A DNA stretch of 64,000 nucleotides, taken from assembly GCA_005938025.2 (NCBI GenBank), contig VCCI02000001.1:1116001-1180000 (forward strand), in the 5' to 3' direction. The notes under the pieces were generated by a model. The model made no database searches, was not told where the DNA came from, and worked only from the letters and a program-made list of their open reading frames with translations. The position numbers and the translations under genes were made by a program. Position 1 is the first letter of the stretch, and every line of letters starts with the position of its first letter. This document shows positions 17,390 to 25,274 of this stretch, one piece after another. This DNA comes from Inquilinus sp. KBS0705. Its GTDB lineage: Bacteria; Bacteroidota; Bacteroidia; Sphingobacteriales; Sphingobacteriaceae.

Positions 17390-17749
17390 ATGACTGACGA
17401 TAGATTTATTGAATTGCTCACCAAAAAACTTTACGGCGATATAGAAAACAAAGAAATAGAGGAATTTGATAACTATCTTGCTATAAACGAAAATTATAAC
17501 GATCTGCATCAATTATTTATTGAGTACTGGGCTCAGCGCCTGGAAGAATATCCCAATACCGACGCCATTTTACAGCGTATGCGCGAACAAATGAATACTA
17601 CGCATAACACCGTTAGTAAAAAAAAAGAAAAAAGATTTAGTTCATCTATATTTAAAATATTCAAAAGTATTGCGGCCTAGGCTATATTTAACATTGCTGC
17701 TATTGCCCTATTATCCGATTTATTGATTAAAGTTTCTGATAGCCAATAA
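17390..17749 (+). pseudogene. truncated FecR-like anti-sigma factor with in-frame TAG
   Basis: The first 96 residues look like the cytoplasmic N-terminus of a FecR-type anti-sigma factor (RFIELLTKKLYGDIENKEI), then a basic stretch. A TAG at 17678-17680 stops the frame just where the membrane helix should start. The same frame continues for 22 codons after the TAG with hydrophobic residues (AIFNIAAIALLSDLLI) and then ends at a TAA (17747-17749). The periplasmic FecR domain is missing altogether. It is therefore most likely a decaying gene, although the short cytoplasmic part could still bind the sigma factor encoded just upstream. Confidence 0.65.
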
Positions 17750-17883
17750 ATAGCGGTACATTTAAGCAATTCCTTTCACAAAATCATTCCGTACAGCCTT
17801 TTCTAATAATATTACGGAATATAATTAACTAATATATTTTAACCGTTTCAGGATAGCATCCTCATGCGGCCTAACATTATCAT

Positions 17884-18015
17884 ATGAGTAAAGACAGAAA
17901 GACGGTTAAGGAGAAAAAGAAAGCTCCTGCCGAAAATGTAAACAAAAAAGTATCGTCGTATCAATCCGGCAAATCATCGGCATCGGCCGATTTATCCTCA
18001 AAAAAATCAAAGTAA
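17884..18015 (+). CDS. small Lys/Ser-rich protein (43 aa)
   Basis: A 43-residue ORF with an ATG at 17884 and TAA at 18013-18015. The composition is extreme: a lysine-rich first half (DRKTVKEKKKAP) and a serine-rich second half (SSASADLSSKKSK), probably disordered. The stop codon overlaps the ATG of the next gene by one base (TAATG), a strong sign of translational coupling and the main argument that it is real. The function is unknown; the basic, disordered character would suit a nucleic-acid-binding protein. Confidence 0.6.
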   Translation: MSKDRKTVKEKKKAPAENVNKKVSSYQSGKSSASADLSSKKSK

Positions 18016-18338
18016 TGGATGATCAAACAATAGAAAATCATATACGACTTTACCTGTACGATTTAAATAATATAGCCCGCGAGCATGGCTTTAAAGCTGA
18101 TGATGTTTGGGAGTTTGGCCTGGTATCTGATGCCGAGAAAACGCGTTTACAAAAAGCCTATTACCCTACCATAGCTACTAAAATGCTACCGGAGGCGGTA
18201 TTGCAAGTTTTTTACGCCATTAAATCGCGTTTAAACCAATCGTCTAATCAAAGCGAACAGCATTTGGACAAAAGAACTATAGAGGCTGATAGCTTAAATT
18301 ACCTGGTGGCATATAATTTAAAGCGCCCGCGTACATAA
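18015..18338 (+). CDS. hypothetical protein (107 aa)
   Basis: A 107-residue soluble, mostly helical protein with no signal or membrane segment; I do not recognise a family. The central region (DDVWEFGLVSDAEKTRLQ) and a terminal helix (LNYLVAYNLKRPRT) are visible. It is translationally coupled to the 43-residue basic protein gene through a TAATG overlap and is followed by a strong bidirectional terminator. The two genes therefore form a small isolated operon. Confidence 0.7.
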   Translation: MDDQTIENHIRLYLYDLNNIAREHGFKADDVWEFGLVSDAEKTRLQKAYYPTIATKMLPEAVLQVFYAIKSRLNQSSNQSEQHLDKRTIEADSLNYLVAYNLKRPRT

Positions 18339-18348
18339 CAATACTTTA

Positions 18349-18383
18349 CATAAAAGGCCTGCTCAATAAGCAGGCCTTTTATG
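18349..18383. terminator. bidirectional terminator
   Basis: A perfect 15-bp stem (18349-18363 with 18369-18383) around a 5-nt loop has A-rich and T-rich outer arms. It separates the convergent hypothetical gene and PRC-barrel gene. Confidence 0.85.
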
Positions 18384-18414
18384 TTTAAATTTGCCACGGT
18401 ATATTTTTTGTTGC

Positions 18415-18924
18415 TTAGGGTATTATATCCGGCTCGTCCTCGTTATAATTACTAAAGGGTTTGGTCCAGCGTTTGCCGTAAAATTTGGTTTCGCTAAAGT
18501 GTTCATGATCGTGAAAATCTTTACCTGCTGTAACGCCAACATTAGGGTCGGTAAATATGTTGCGTATCTCTTGCTCTGTTTCCTTATCAACATTTCGGCC
18601 GGGCTGGTATATCGGCAAAGCCAATAACTGCGCTTTTGTAACATTAGATATAAGCACAGTATCTTCGTTCTCATCCAGCTCGGCTACTCCTATCGGTATT
18701 AATACCCGCCCATCCTCTAAGCCTATGTCGTTATTCTCCATATGCATCACTATATAGCATACCTTGCGTAGCGTTACGCTAAAAAGTAATTCATCCACCT
18801 CGCCCAGTTTATTATGGTGCGAGTCTTTAATGTCCCATCCAATAATATCAGGCTGGCCATCAGCTATCTCATATTCGCTTTCACTTAATTCTTCAAAGCA
18901 ATCGTCGTCGTTTTGTAATGCCAT
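18415..18924 (-). CDS. PRC-barrel domain protein
   Basis: A 169-residue acidic soluble protein. Residues 25-95 match a PRC-barrel (PDIIGWDIKDSHHNKLGEVD, then VCYIVMHMEN and GRVLIPIGVAEL). The C-terminal part has a short region with FTDPNVGVTAGKDFHDHEHF that I cannot assign. PRC-barrels occur in photosystem, RNA-processing and stress proteins; in Bacteroidota these stand-alone forms are common and uncharacterised. Its start lies 17 bp downstream of the OmpA-family gene stop on the same strand, so the two may be co-transcribed. Confidence 0.8.
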   Translation of the reverse strand: MALQNDDDCFEELSESEYEIADGQPDIIGWDIKDSHHNKLGEVDELLFSVTLRKVCYIVMHMENNDIGLEDGRVLIPIGVAELDENEDTVLISNVTKAQLLALPIYQPGRNVDKETEQEIRNIFTDPNVGVTAGKDFHDHEHFSETKFYGKRWTKPFSNYNEDEPDIIP

Positions 18925-18941
18925 CGTCGTTATATATTAGG

Positions 18942-19601
18942 TTATTTCTCCTGCGGAAAGGCTACGATCTCTACACTGCGGTTTTGCTGCCTGCCCTGTT
19001 CAGTGCCATTTGTAGCTAAAGGCTTAATCTCTCCCATAGAGTGCACAGATATTTTATCTGCGGGCATGCCTGCATTAAGTACCAGCCACTCTTTCACCGC
19101 TGTTGCACGTTCATCACCAAGTGTTTTATTTTCAGTTGCAGTACCTGTCGAATCGGTATGCCCATATACGCCTATCGAAGCATTTTTAAATCTTTTTAAT
19201 AATGATGCTGCAATTATTTGTAAGCGCCCGTTAGCACTGCCCTGCAACTTACTTTCGTTTTTTGCGAATAACACATTCTCGCCAAGGCCGTAGATGGTGT
19301 ATTTTTGGTTGCCCTTAACCACTATAGCTGTATCGGTTATTTCATCGTAGGTTGATCTTGGCAGGTCAAAATCCACAGCATCCCAGTCTGGCTGAGTAGT
19401 AGCTACGTTTGTGCTTATTGTATCTTTTTGAACGGTGTCTGCACTGGCCGTATCATTTTCCATGGTTTTTAAAGCCATTGGCGTATCGCTGTTGCTGCAG
19501 CCTTTCAGGAAAAAAAACAACAAACCCAGTGCTATAAACATCAACACCACCCATACCCAAATAGGTTTGTTCTTTTTAGGCTGTATATCTAATTGCGCCA
19601 T
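18942..19601 (-). CDS. OmpA-family peptidoglycan-binding protein
   Basis: A 219-residue protein with a single N-terminal membrane anchor (IWVWVVLMFIALGLLFFFL, residues 14-32), a Thr/Asp-rich linker and an OmpA C-terminal domain. The peptidoglycan-binding residues sit in YGHTDSTGTATENKTLGDERA, with the Asp and Arg that contact diaminopimelate. It would tether the membrane to the cell wall. A GC right after the anchor (KGCSNS) might allow lipid modification, but the segment is more like an uncleaved anchor. It lies upstream of the PRC-barrel gene. Confidence 0.88.
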   Translation of the reverse strand: MAQLDIQPKKNKPIWVWVVLMFIALGLLFFFLKGCSNSDTPMALKTMENDTASADTVQKDTISTNVATTQPDWDAVDFDLPRSTYDEITDTAIVVKGNQKYTIYGLGENVLFAKNESKLQGSANGRLQIIAASLLKRFKNASIGVYGHTDSTGTATENKTLGDERATAVKEWLVLNAGMPADKISVHSMGEIKPLATNGTEQGRQQNRSVEIVAFPQEK

Positions 19602-19760
19602 ATATGTATTTGTATGCTTAGTTAAATATCAAAGCATCATAATGGTGTTTAGTTTTAAAAAAGTGTAATTGATGTTAGGTATTATCTTTAATTAAACGCT
19701 TGTAACCTATATTTTACAATCGGTATTTTATACAGGCGAGCATTTAGTTACATTAGCTAT

Positions 19761-21344
19761 ATGAAAACCACCCATACCCTATCGTATTTTATAAATGCAA
19801 AAAACGTAGCAAAGTTGCTTGTTTTAGCAGCCATTTGTACTAACGCAGCAGGCTTTGCGCAAACCAAAAGCCCTGTTGTTGATAACATAGTAAAAGAAGA
19901 AACTGAAAATTCTCAACTGGAGAAACTTGCCCACGAACTGCTTGATGGTGTTGGCCCTCGTTTGGTGGGTACGCCGCAAATGGAAAAAGCAGGCAAATGG
20001 GCCTTAGATAAATATAAAGGATGGGGTATTACCGCCCGCTACGAGAAATGGGGCGAGTGGCGCGGATGGGAACGCGGCGCATCGCATATAGATATGGTTT
20101 ACCCGCGTGTAAAATCGTTAGAGGGTACGCAACTGGCATGGAGCCCTGGTATGAAAAAGCCTGTTACAGCCGAATTGGTGATATTGCCCGAACTTACAGA
20201 TTCGGTTGCATTTAAAGCCTGGTTACCCAGTGTAAAAGGTAAGTTTGTAATGATATCAATGTACCAGCCAACAGGCAGACCCGATTACAATTGGAAAGAA
20301 TTTGCCACCACCGAATCGTTTGATAAAATGAAGGCCGTACGTACAGCACAAACTGATGCATGGCGTAAACGTATAACTAATACAGGCCTAACTAACCGTA
20401 CTTTACCTGTTGCACTTGAAAAAGCGGGTGCGGCGGGTGTAGTTACCTCTAACTGGTCGCAGGGTTTTGGGGTGGATAAAATATTTGGCGCTTATACCAA
20501 AGTAATTCCTACGGTTGATATTGCCTTAGAAGATTATGGTATGCTTTACCGCTTAACCGAAAGCGGCGATAAACCAAGGATAACTATACAAACCGAATCA
20601 AAGGAATTAGGTGTTGTGCCGACCTTTAATATAATAGGCGAAATAAAGGGTACAGAGAAGCCTGAAGAGTATGTGATGCTATCTGCTCACTTCGACTCGT
20701 GGGATGGCGGTACGGGCGCTACGGACAACGGTACAGGATCGTTAACCATGATGGAAGCAATGCGTATTCTTAAAAAAGTTTACCCGCACCCCAAACGTAC
20801 TATTTTAGTTGGCCACTGGGGTAGCGAAGAAGAAGGGTTGAATGGCTCACGCGCATTTGTAGAAGACCACCCGGAAATTGTTGCTAACCTGCAAGCTTTG
20901 TTTAATCAGGACAACGGTACAGGCCGCGTAGTTAACATTAGCGGACAAGGTTTTGTTAATGCCGGCGATTTCATCAACCGTTGGTTAACAGCTGTACCTG
21001 ATACCATTAAACATCAAATTAAAACAAGTTTTCCTGGTTCGCCGGGTGGTGGCGGTTCAGACTTTGCTTCTTTTGTGGCCGTTGGTGCACCCGGTTTCTC
21101 TTTAGGGTCGCTTAATTGGTCGTACGGTAACTACACCTGGCATACCAATCGCGATACGTATGATAAAATAGTATTTGATGATTTAAAGAGCAATGCTATT
21201 TTAACAGCAATACTGGTTTATATGGCCAGCGAAGATCCGGCTAAGTTTAACCGCGAGAAGATAACTTTGCCTGTAAATGCAAAAGGCGAGCCGGGCAAAT
21301 GGCCTGAGCAGGTAAAATCAAACCGACATGGTGGCTTAGACTAA
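19761..21344 (+). CDS. M28-family zinc aminopeptidase/carboxypeptidase, exported
   Basis: A 527-residue exported peptidase with a signal peptide (cleavage near GFAQTK). The M28 co-catalytic zinc ligands are visible: His in SAHFDSWDGG (about residue 310), Asp in GATDNGTGSL, Glu pair in WGSEEEGLNGS, Asp in FNQDNGTGR and His in NYTWHTNRDTYDK. A PA-like insertion precedes the catalytic domain. Such enzymes trim peptides in the periplasm or outside the cell. The gene is single and is followed by its own terminator. Confidence 0.92.
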   Translation: MKTTHTLSYFINAKNVAKLLVLAAICTNAAGFAQTKSPVVDNIVKEETENSQLEKLAHELLDGVGPRLVGTPQMEKAGKWALDKYKGWGITARYEKWGEWRGWERGASHIDMVYPRVKSLEGTQLAWSPGMKKPVTAELVILPELTDSVAFKAWLPSVKGKFVMISMYQPTGRPDYNWKEFATTESFDKMKAVRTAQTDAWRKRITNTGLTNRTLPVALEKAGAAGVVTSNWSQGFGVDKIFGAYTKVIPTVDIALEDYGMLYRLTESGDKPRITIQTESKELGVVPTFNIIGEIKGTEKPEEYVMLSAHFDSWDGGTGATDNGTGSLTMMEAMRILKKVYPHPKRTILVGHWGSEEEGLNGSRAFVEDHPEIVANLQALFNQDNGTGRVVNISGQGFVNAGDFINRWLTAVPDTIKHQIKTSFPGSPGGGGSDFASFVAVGAPGFSLGSLNWSYGNYTWHTNRDTYDKIVFDDLKSNAILTAILVYMASEDPAKFNREKITLPVNAKGEPGKWPEQVKSNRHGGLD

Positions 21345-21364
21345 TTGTAACACAAATTAAATTG

Positions 21365-21400
21365 AAAGGCCTGCTTTAAATGTTTGAAGCGGGCCTTTTA
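21365..21400. terminator. bidirectional terminator
   Basis: A 12-bp stem (21365-21376 with 21387-21398, one G-U) is flanked by A and T runs, between the convergent M28 peptidase and ThuA genes. Confidence 0.8.
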
Positions 21401-21418
21401 ATTAAACTGATATATTCT

Positions 21419-22147
21419 TTAACTTGTACGTGTGCCAATAGCATATTGTATACCGCCCAATAAATGTTGTAGAAAAAGCGGGTCAGTATACGATTCATCC
21501 GTATGCCCCAATGCGGTATAAAAAGAACGGCCACCATCAAAGTCATGATACCAACTCATAGGATGCAACCCATCGCTTTGCCCACCCGAGTAGCTATGTT
21601 CATCAATTCGTATCAACACTTTCAAATCAGGCGAGAGCCACTTAAAGTTATACCATTCATCAAGCCTGTGCCATATGGCCGGTAAATGTTTGGTAGCTAT
21701 AAAGCTGCGGTCTATTACTTGTAAATTAGCAAATTGGTTTTTGCTTGGGTGGCTTTTAAAATAAGCGCCAACCAATTTACCATACCATGGCCAGTCGTAC
21801 TCCGTATCAGTAGCGGCATGCACGCCGGCAAAACCGCCATTGGCTTTAATGTACTTTTCAAAAGCAGTTTGCTGGGTATTGTTTAATACATCGCCGGTAG
21901 TGTTTAAAAAAACAACAGCCGCATATTGCTTTAGGTTGTCTGTTGTAAAATTGTCGGCATTGGTGGTAGTATCTACATCAAAATTATTTTCTTGCCCCAG
22001 TTTTATTATAGCTGTAATACCTGCGGGTATAGATTGATGATGAAATTTGGCTGTTTTGCTAAATACCAGGATTTTTGGCTTAGCCGTACAAAATAATGTA
22101 CACACTAATAATGCACAGGTTAATAGTACCGGTTTAATACTTTTCAT
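21419..22147 (-). CDS. ThuA-like (trehalose utilisation) domain protein, exported
   Basis: A 242-residue protein with a signal peptide (cleavage near CTAKPK). The class I glutamine-amidotransferase-like fold of ThuA is shown by ILVFSKTAKFHHQSIPAGI, FAGVHAATDTEYDWPWYG and FYTALGHTDESYTDPLF. ThuA proteins take part in disaccharide or 3-keto-sugar metabolism; the catalytic chemistry is poorly known. It lies 48 bp downstream of a GMC oxidoreductase gene on the same strand. The pair could act together in oxidative sugar breakdown, since GMC enzymes in Bacteroidota often oxidise sugars to keto-sugars. That link is inference. Confidence 0.88.
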   Translation of the reverse strand: MKSIKPVLLTCALLVCTLFCTAKPKILVFSKTAKFHHQSIPAGITAIIKLGQENNFDVDTTTNADNFTTDNLKQYAAVVFLNTTGDVLNNTQQTAFEKYIKANGGFAGVHAATDTEYDWPWYGKLVGAYFKSHPSKNQFANLQVIDRSFIATKHLPAIWHRLDEWYNFKWLSPDLKVLIRIDEHSYSGGQSDGLHPMSWYHDFDGGRSFYTALGHTDESYTDPLFLQHLLGGIQYAIGTRTS

Positions 22148-22195
22148 TAGGGGTATTCAAATTTTAAAGGACAATAGTAACTGAGGTTCAATATA

Positions 22196-23905
22196 CTATA
22201 AATTTCCTTTCTTTAATTCATCTGCTGCAAAATTGGCTGCACGTGCGGTTAAAGCCATGTAGGTTAACGATGGGTTTTGGCATGCCGATGATGTCATGCA
22301 AGCGCCATCGGTTACAAATACATTTTTTGCATCCCAAACCTGGTTGTGCTTATTTAATACCGATGTTTTAGGATCGTGCCCCATACGCGCGGTTCCCATT
22401 TCGTGTATGCCATCACCCACATGGTGTCCTGTATCGTGCGTTTCAACCTTTTTAACGCCGGCCGCTTCTAGCATCGCTTTGGCCTCCTGTACAATATCCA
22501 GGCGCATTTTTCTCTCATTCTCTTTTATCTCAGCATCCATTGATAATATTGGCAATCCCCATTTATCTTTACGTGTTTTATCAAGCGTTATCTTGTTCTC
22601 ATGGTAAGGTAATAGTTCGCCAAAGCCACCTATGCCCATTGTCCACTGGCCCGGCTCGCTCAAAGCTTCCTTGTATCCTGCTCCAATATTCATCTCTGCA
22701 ATTTCGCGACTCCAACCCTGCCGGCCGGCTGCGCCCTGGTAGCCAAAGCCACGCAAATAATCGCGCTTATCGTTACCGATATTGGCAAAACGCACTACAT
22801 AAATACCATTTGCCCTGCGGCCATAGTAATATTTATCCTCATAGCCTTCTACCACACCACTGGCACCCAAGTTATAATGATGATCCATAATGTTATGGCC
22901 TAATTCGCCGCTGCTGCTGCCTAAACCATCGGGCCAGATATCAGTAGCCGAATTCATTAACACCCATGCACTGTTTAATGCCGAGGCATTTACAAAAACT
23001 ATCTTAGCGTAAAACTCATAGGTTTTGTTTGTTTCGGCATCCAGCACCTCCACTCCTTTTGCTTTTTGGGTGTCTTTATCATACAGTATTTTGGTAACTA
23101 TTGATTGAGGCCTCACCGTTAAATTACCTGTTGCAAGCGCTGCCGGCAATGTAGATGATTGTGTACTAAAATAGCCGCCAAACGGGCAGCCCTCCCAACA
23201 CCTGTTGCGAAACTGGCATTTTGTACGCCCTGGTATGGCCGCGGTTAAATTGGCTGCACGCCCAATTATCATGTGCCTGCCAAAGTTCTTTTTTATGCTC
23301 GCTGCTACATCACGTTCAACCCAATTCATATCCATAGGCGGTAAAAAATGGCCATCAGGGAGGTTGGGTATACCTTCTATTGACCCACTTACGCCTGCAA
23401 ATTTTTCTGCATGTTCGTACCAGGGTGCAATGTCTTTATAGCGTATGGGCCAGTCAATAGCCCATCCATCCTTATCATTTGCTTCAAAATCCAAGTCGCT
23501 CCAGCGATAGCTTTGGCGCCCCCATAAAAGAGAGCGGCCACCCAGGCGGTATGATCGCCACCAGTTAAAGGGTTTAACCTCAGCATATGGTGCATCCTGC
23601 TCGTTTGTCCAGGCATCTATTACAGCCTCCTGTGCACCCCAGTTACGCGATATTACCGGGCGCTCTTTACGCTGCTGTTGGGTTACATTGCCACGGTGTT
23701 CAAAATCCCAGGGATTATATTGCGCTGTTTTATAGTCTTTTATATGTTCATAGTTAGGTCCCCGCTCAAGCATAATTGTTTTCAGTCCGCGTTCCGTAAG
23801 TTCTTTTGCAGCCCATCCGCCGCTTATACCCGAGCCTATTACTATTGCATCGTATGTGTTATTGGCCTTAGCCTTACCATTAATGTTGGGTGAGTCTACA
23901 AACAT
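22196..23905 (-). CDS. GMC-family FAD-dependent oxidoreductase
   Basis: A 569-residue flavoprotein. The N-terminal dinucleotide motif is DAIVIGSGISGGWAAKEL, the substrate-side histidine lies in GIHEMGTARMGHDPKTSV, and the C-terminal FAD motif is NVFVTDGACMTSSACQNP. The family oxidises alcohols and sugars (glucose, gluconate, choline types). Many Bacteroidota relatives are preceded by a small gluconate-2-dehydrogenase subunit 3 gene, but none is present here: the upstream neighbour is divergent. No obvious Tat signal is present. It lies upstream of the ThuA gene. Confidence 0.9.
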   Translation of the reverse strand: MFVDSPNINGKAKANNTYDAIVIGSGISGGWAAKELTERGLKTIMLERGPNYEHIKDYKTAQYNPWDFEHRGNVTQQQRKERPVISRNWGAQEAVIDAWTNEQDAPYAEVKPFNWWRSYRLGGRSLLWGRQSYRWSDLDFEANDKDGWAIDWPIRYKDIAPWYEHAEKFAGVSGSIEGIPNLPDGHFLPPMDMNWVERDVAASIKKNFGRHMIIGRAANLTAAIPGRTKCQFRNRCWEGCPFGGYFSTQSSTLPAALATGNLTVRPQSIVTKILYDKDTQKAKGVEVLDAETNKTYEFYAKIVFVNASALNSAWVLMNSATDIWPDGLGSSSGELGHNIMDHHYNLGASGVVEGYEDKYYYGRRANGIYVVRFANIGNDKRDYLRGFGYQGAAGRQGWSREIAEMNIGAGYKEALSEPGQWTMGIGGFGELLPYHENKITLDKTRKDKWGLPILSMDAEIKENERKMRLDIVQEAKAMLEAAGVKKVETHDTGHHVGDGIHEMGTARMGHDPKTSVLNKHNQVWDAKNVFVTDGACMTSSACQNPSLTYMALTARAANFAADELKKGNL

Positions 23906-24048
23906 ATTTTTAGGTTTAAACTGATATGAGAAATCAGTTGATTAATAATTGGTTAACAATGTTATCAATTAATACACAAATTAACAACTGTCCGATAAAC
24001 ATTTTTTAACCCTGAAAAAAATAGCTCACAAAGCCCTATTTTTACCGA

Positions 24049-24915
24049 ATGCTACAAATAAGCCAGCTTGTAATTTATCCCATAAAATCGTTAGGTGGTA
24101 TTGCGCTTACAAGCGCTAAAGTAACCGATCGTGGCTTGCAGTACGACCGCCGCTGGATGCTGATTGACGAAGCTAACCGCTTTTTATCGCAACGCGAAAA
24201 CCCACAACTGGCTTTGTTTATTCCTGAGGTTTTAGCTGATGGATTGAGGGTTACCCACCGGCCCGATGCATCATTTATACACATACCTTACCGGCTATTA
24301 ACGCCAGAAATGCTGGAAGTTACCATTTGGGATGACACCTGCCTAGCACAGCGTGTTAGCGACGATGCAGACCAATGGTTTAGCCAAAAGCTGGGAATAA
24401 AGTGCCGCCTGGTATATATGCCTGATGAAACACATCGCCAAACCGACCTGCGCTATACGCAGGAGGGTAATATTACATCATTTGCTGATGCTTACCCCGC
24501 ACTGCTGATAGGCCAGGCATCGTTAGATGACCTGAATGAACGTATGGCACATGAGCTGCCAATGGATCGTTTTCGCCCTAATATTGTTTTTACTGGTGGT
24601 GAAGCCTATAGTGAAGATGTTATTAATGAGGCTATTGTGAATGGTATACATCTGTTTGGCGTTAAGCTTTGCGCCCGCTGTGTGCTTACTACAGTAGACC
24701 AGGTTACTGCAATAAAGGGCAAAGAACCATTAAAGACGCTGGCCCGGTATCGCCGTAAGGAGAACAAGATACTATTTGGCCAAAATTTGGTGTTTAAAGG
24801 CCAGGGCGAGCTAAATGTGGGCGATGAATTAAAGGTGCTTTCGGTGCATACTGCTGACCGGTTTATTGTACCAAAACTTGATGAAAAAAAGTTAAAACTT
24901 AGACGATTGGGATGA
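24049..24915 (+). CDS. MOSC domain protein with N-terminal beta-barrel
   Basis: A 288-residue protein. Residues 1-115 form the MOSC N-terminal beta-barrel (LVIYPIKSLGGIALTSAKV, DRRWMLIDEANRFLSQRE), and the C-terminal half is the MOSC domain with the conserved cysteine in GVKLCARCVLTTVDQ. Relatives are molybdenum-cofactor-binding mARC/YcbX-type enzymes that reduce N-hydroxylated compounds or carry sulfur. No ferredoxin domain follows, unlike YcbX. It is transcribed divergently from the GMC gene with 143 bp between. Confidence 0.9.
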   Translation: MLQISQLVIYPIKSLGGIALTSAKVTDRGLQYDRRWMLIDEANRFLSQRENPQLALFIPEVLADGLRVTHRPDASFIHIPYRLLTPEMLEVTIWDDTCLAQRVSDDADQWFSQKLGIKCRLVYMPDETHRQTDLRYTQEGNITSFADAYPALLIGQASLDDLNERMAHELPMDRFRPNIVFTGGEAYSEDVINEAIVNGIHLFGVKLCARCVLTTVDQVTAIKGKEPLKTLARYRRKENKILFGQNLVFKGQGELNVGDELKVLSVHTADRFIVPKLDEKKLKLRRLG

Positions 24916-25274
24916 TGGCTTTTAAAATACAGCTTTTAAAATCAAAAAGTGCCTTTCCACCATATAGTGGCCATATTCATTCCACTATTAGCTATAAATT
25001 ATTCCATTTATTTGTTGGTCTTGCGGGAATTTTTCTCTTTTTTTCGTTACCCCTCACCCACTAATATAAAATTTAATTCCAATTAAAAAAGTAATTGCTT
25101 ATAAAAATTCATTCGGCCCGTCAGTTTGTATGGTTTTTAATTTACAGGAAATAATGGCTGTAATAAAAAAATCGCATGTCTAATTTCTAACCTTAAAATT
25201 TAGTTGTAATATTTGCGTTTTTAATTTTTGCTGCCCGGTTATGATTTAGGCACTTAATTTTACATCTTTACCCA
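24916..25274. other. 359-bp intergenic region without a recognised gene
   Basis: The stretch is AT-rich. Near its left end GCTTTTAAAAT occurs twice in direct orientation (24918-24928 and 24932-24942). I see no ORF, RNA gene or clear TAnnTTTG promoter. It must carry the promoter of the PBP1A gene. Confidence 0.5.
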
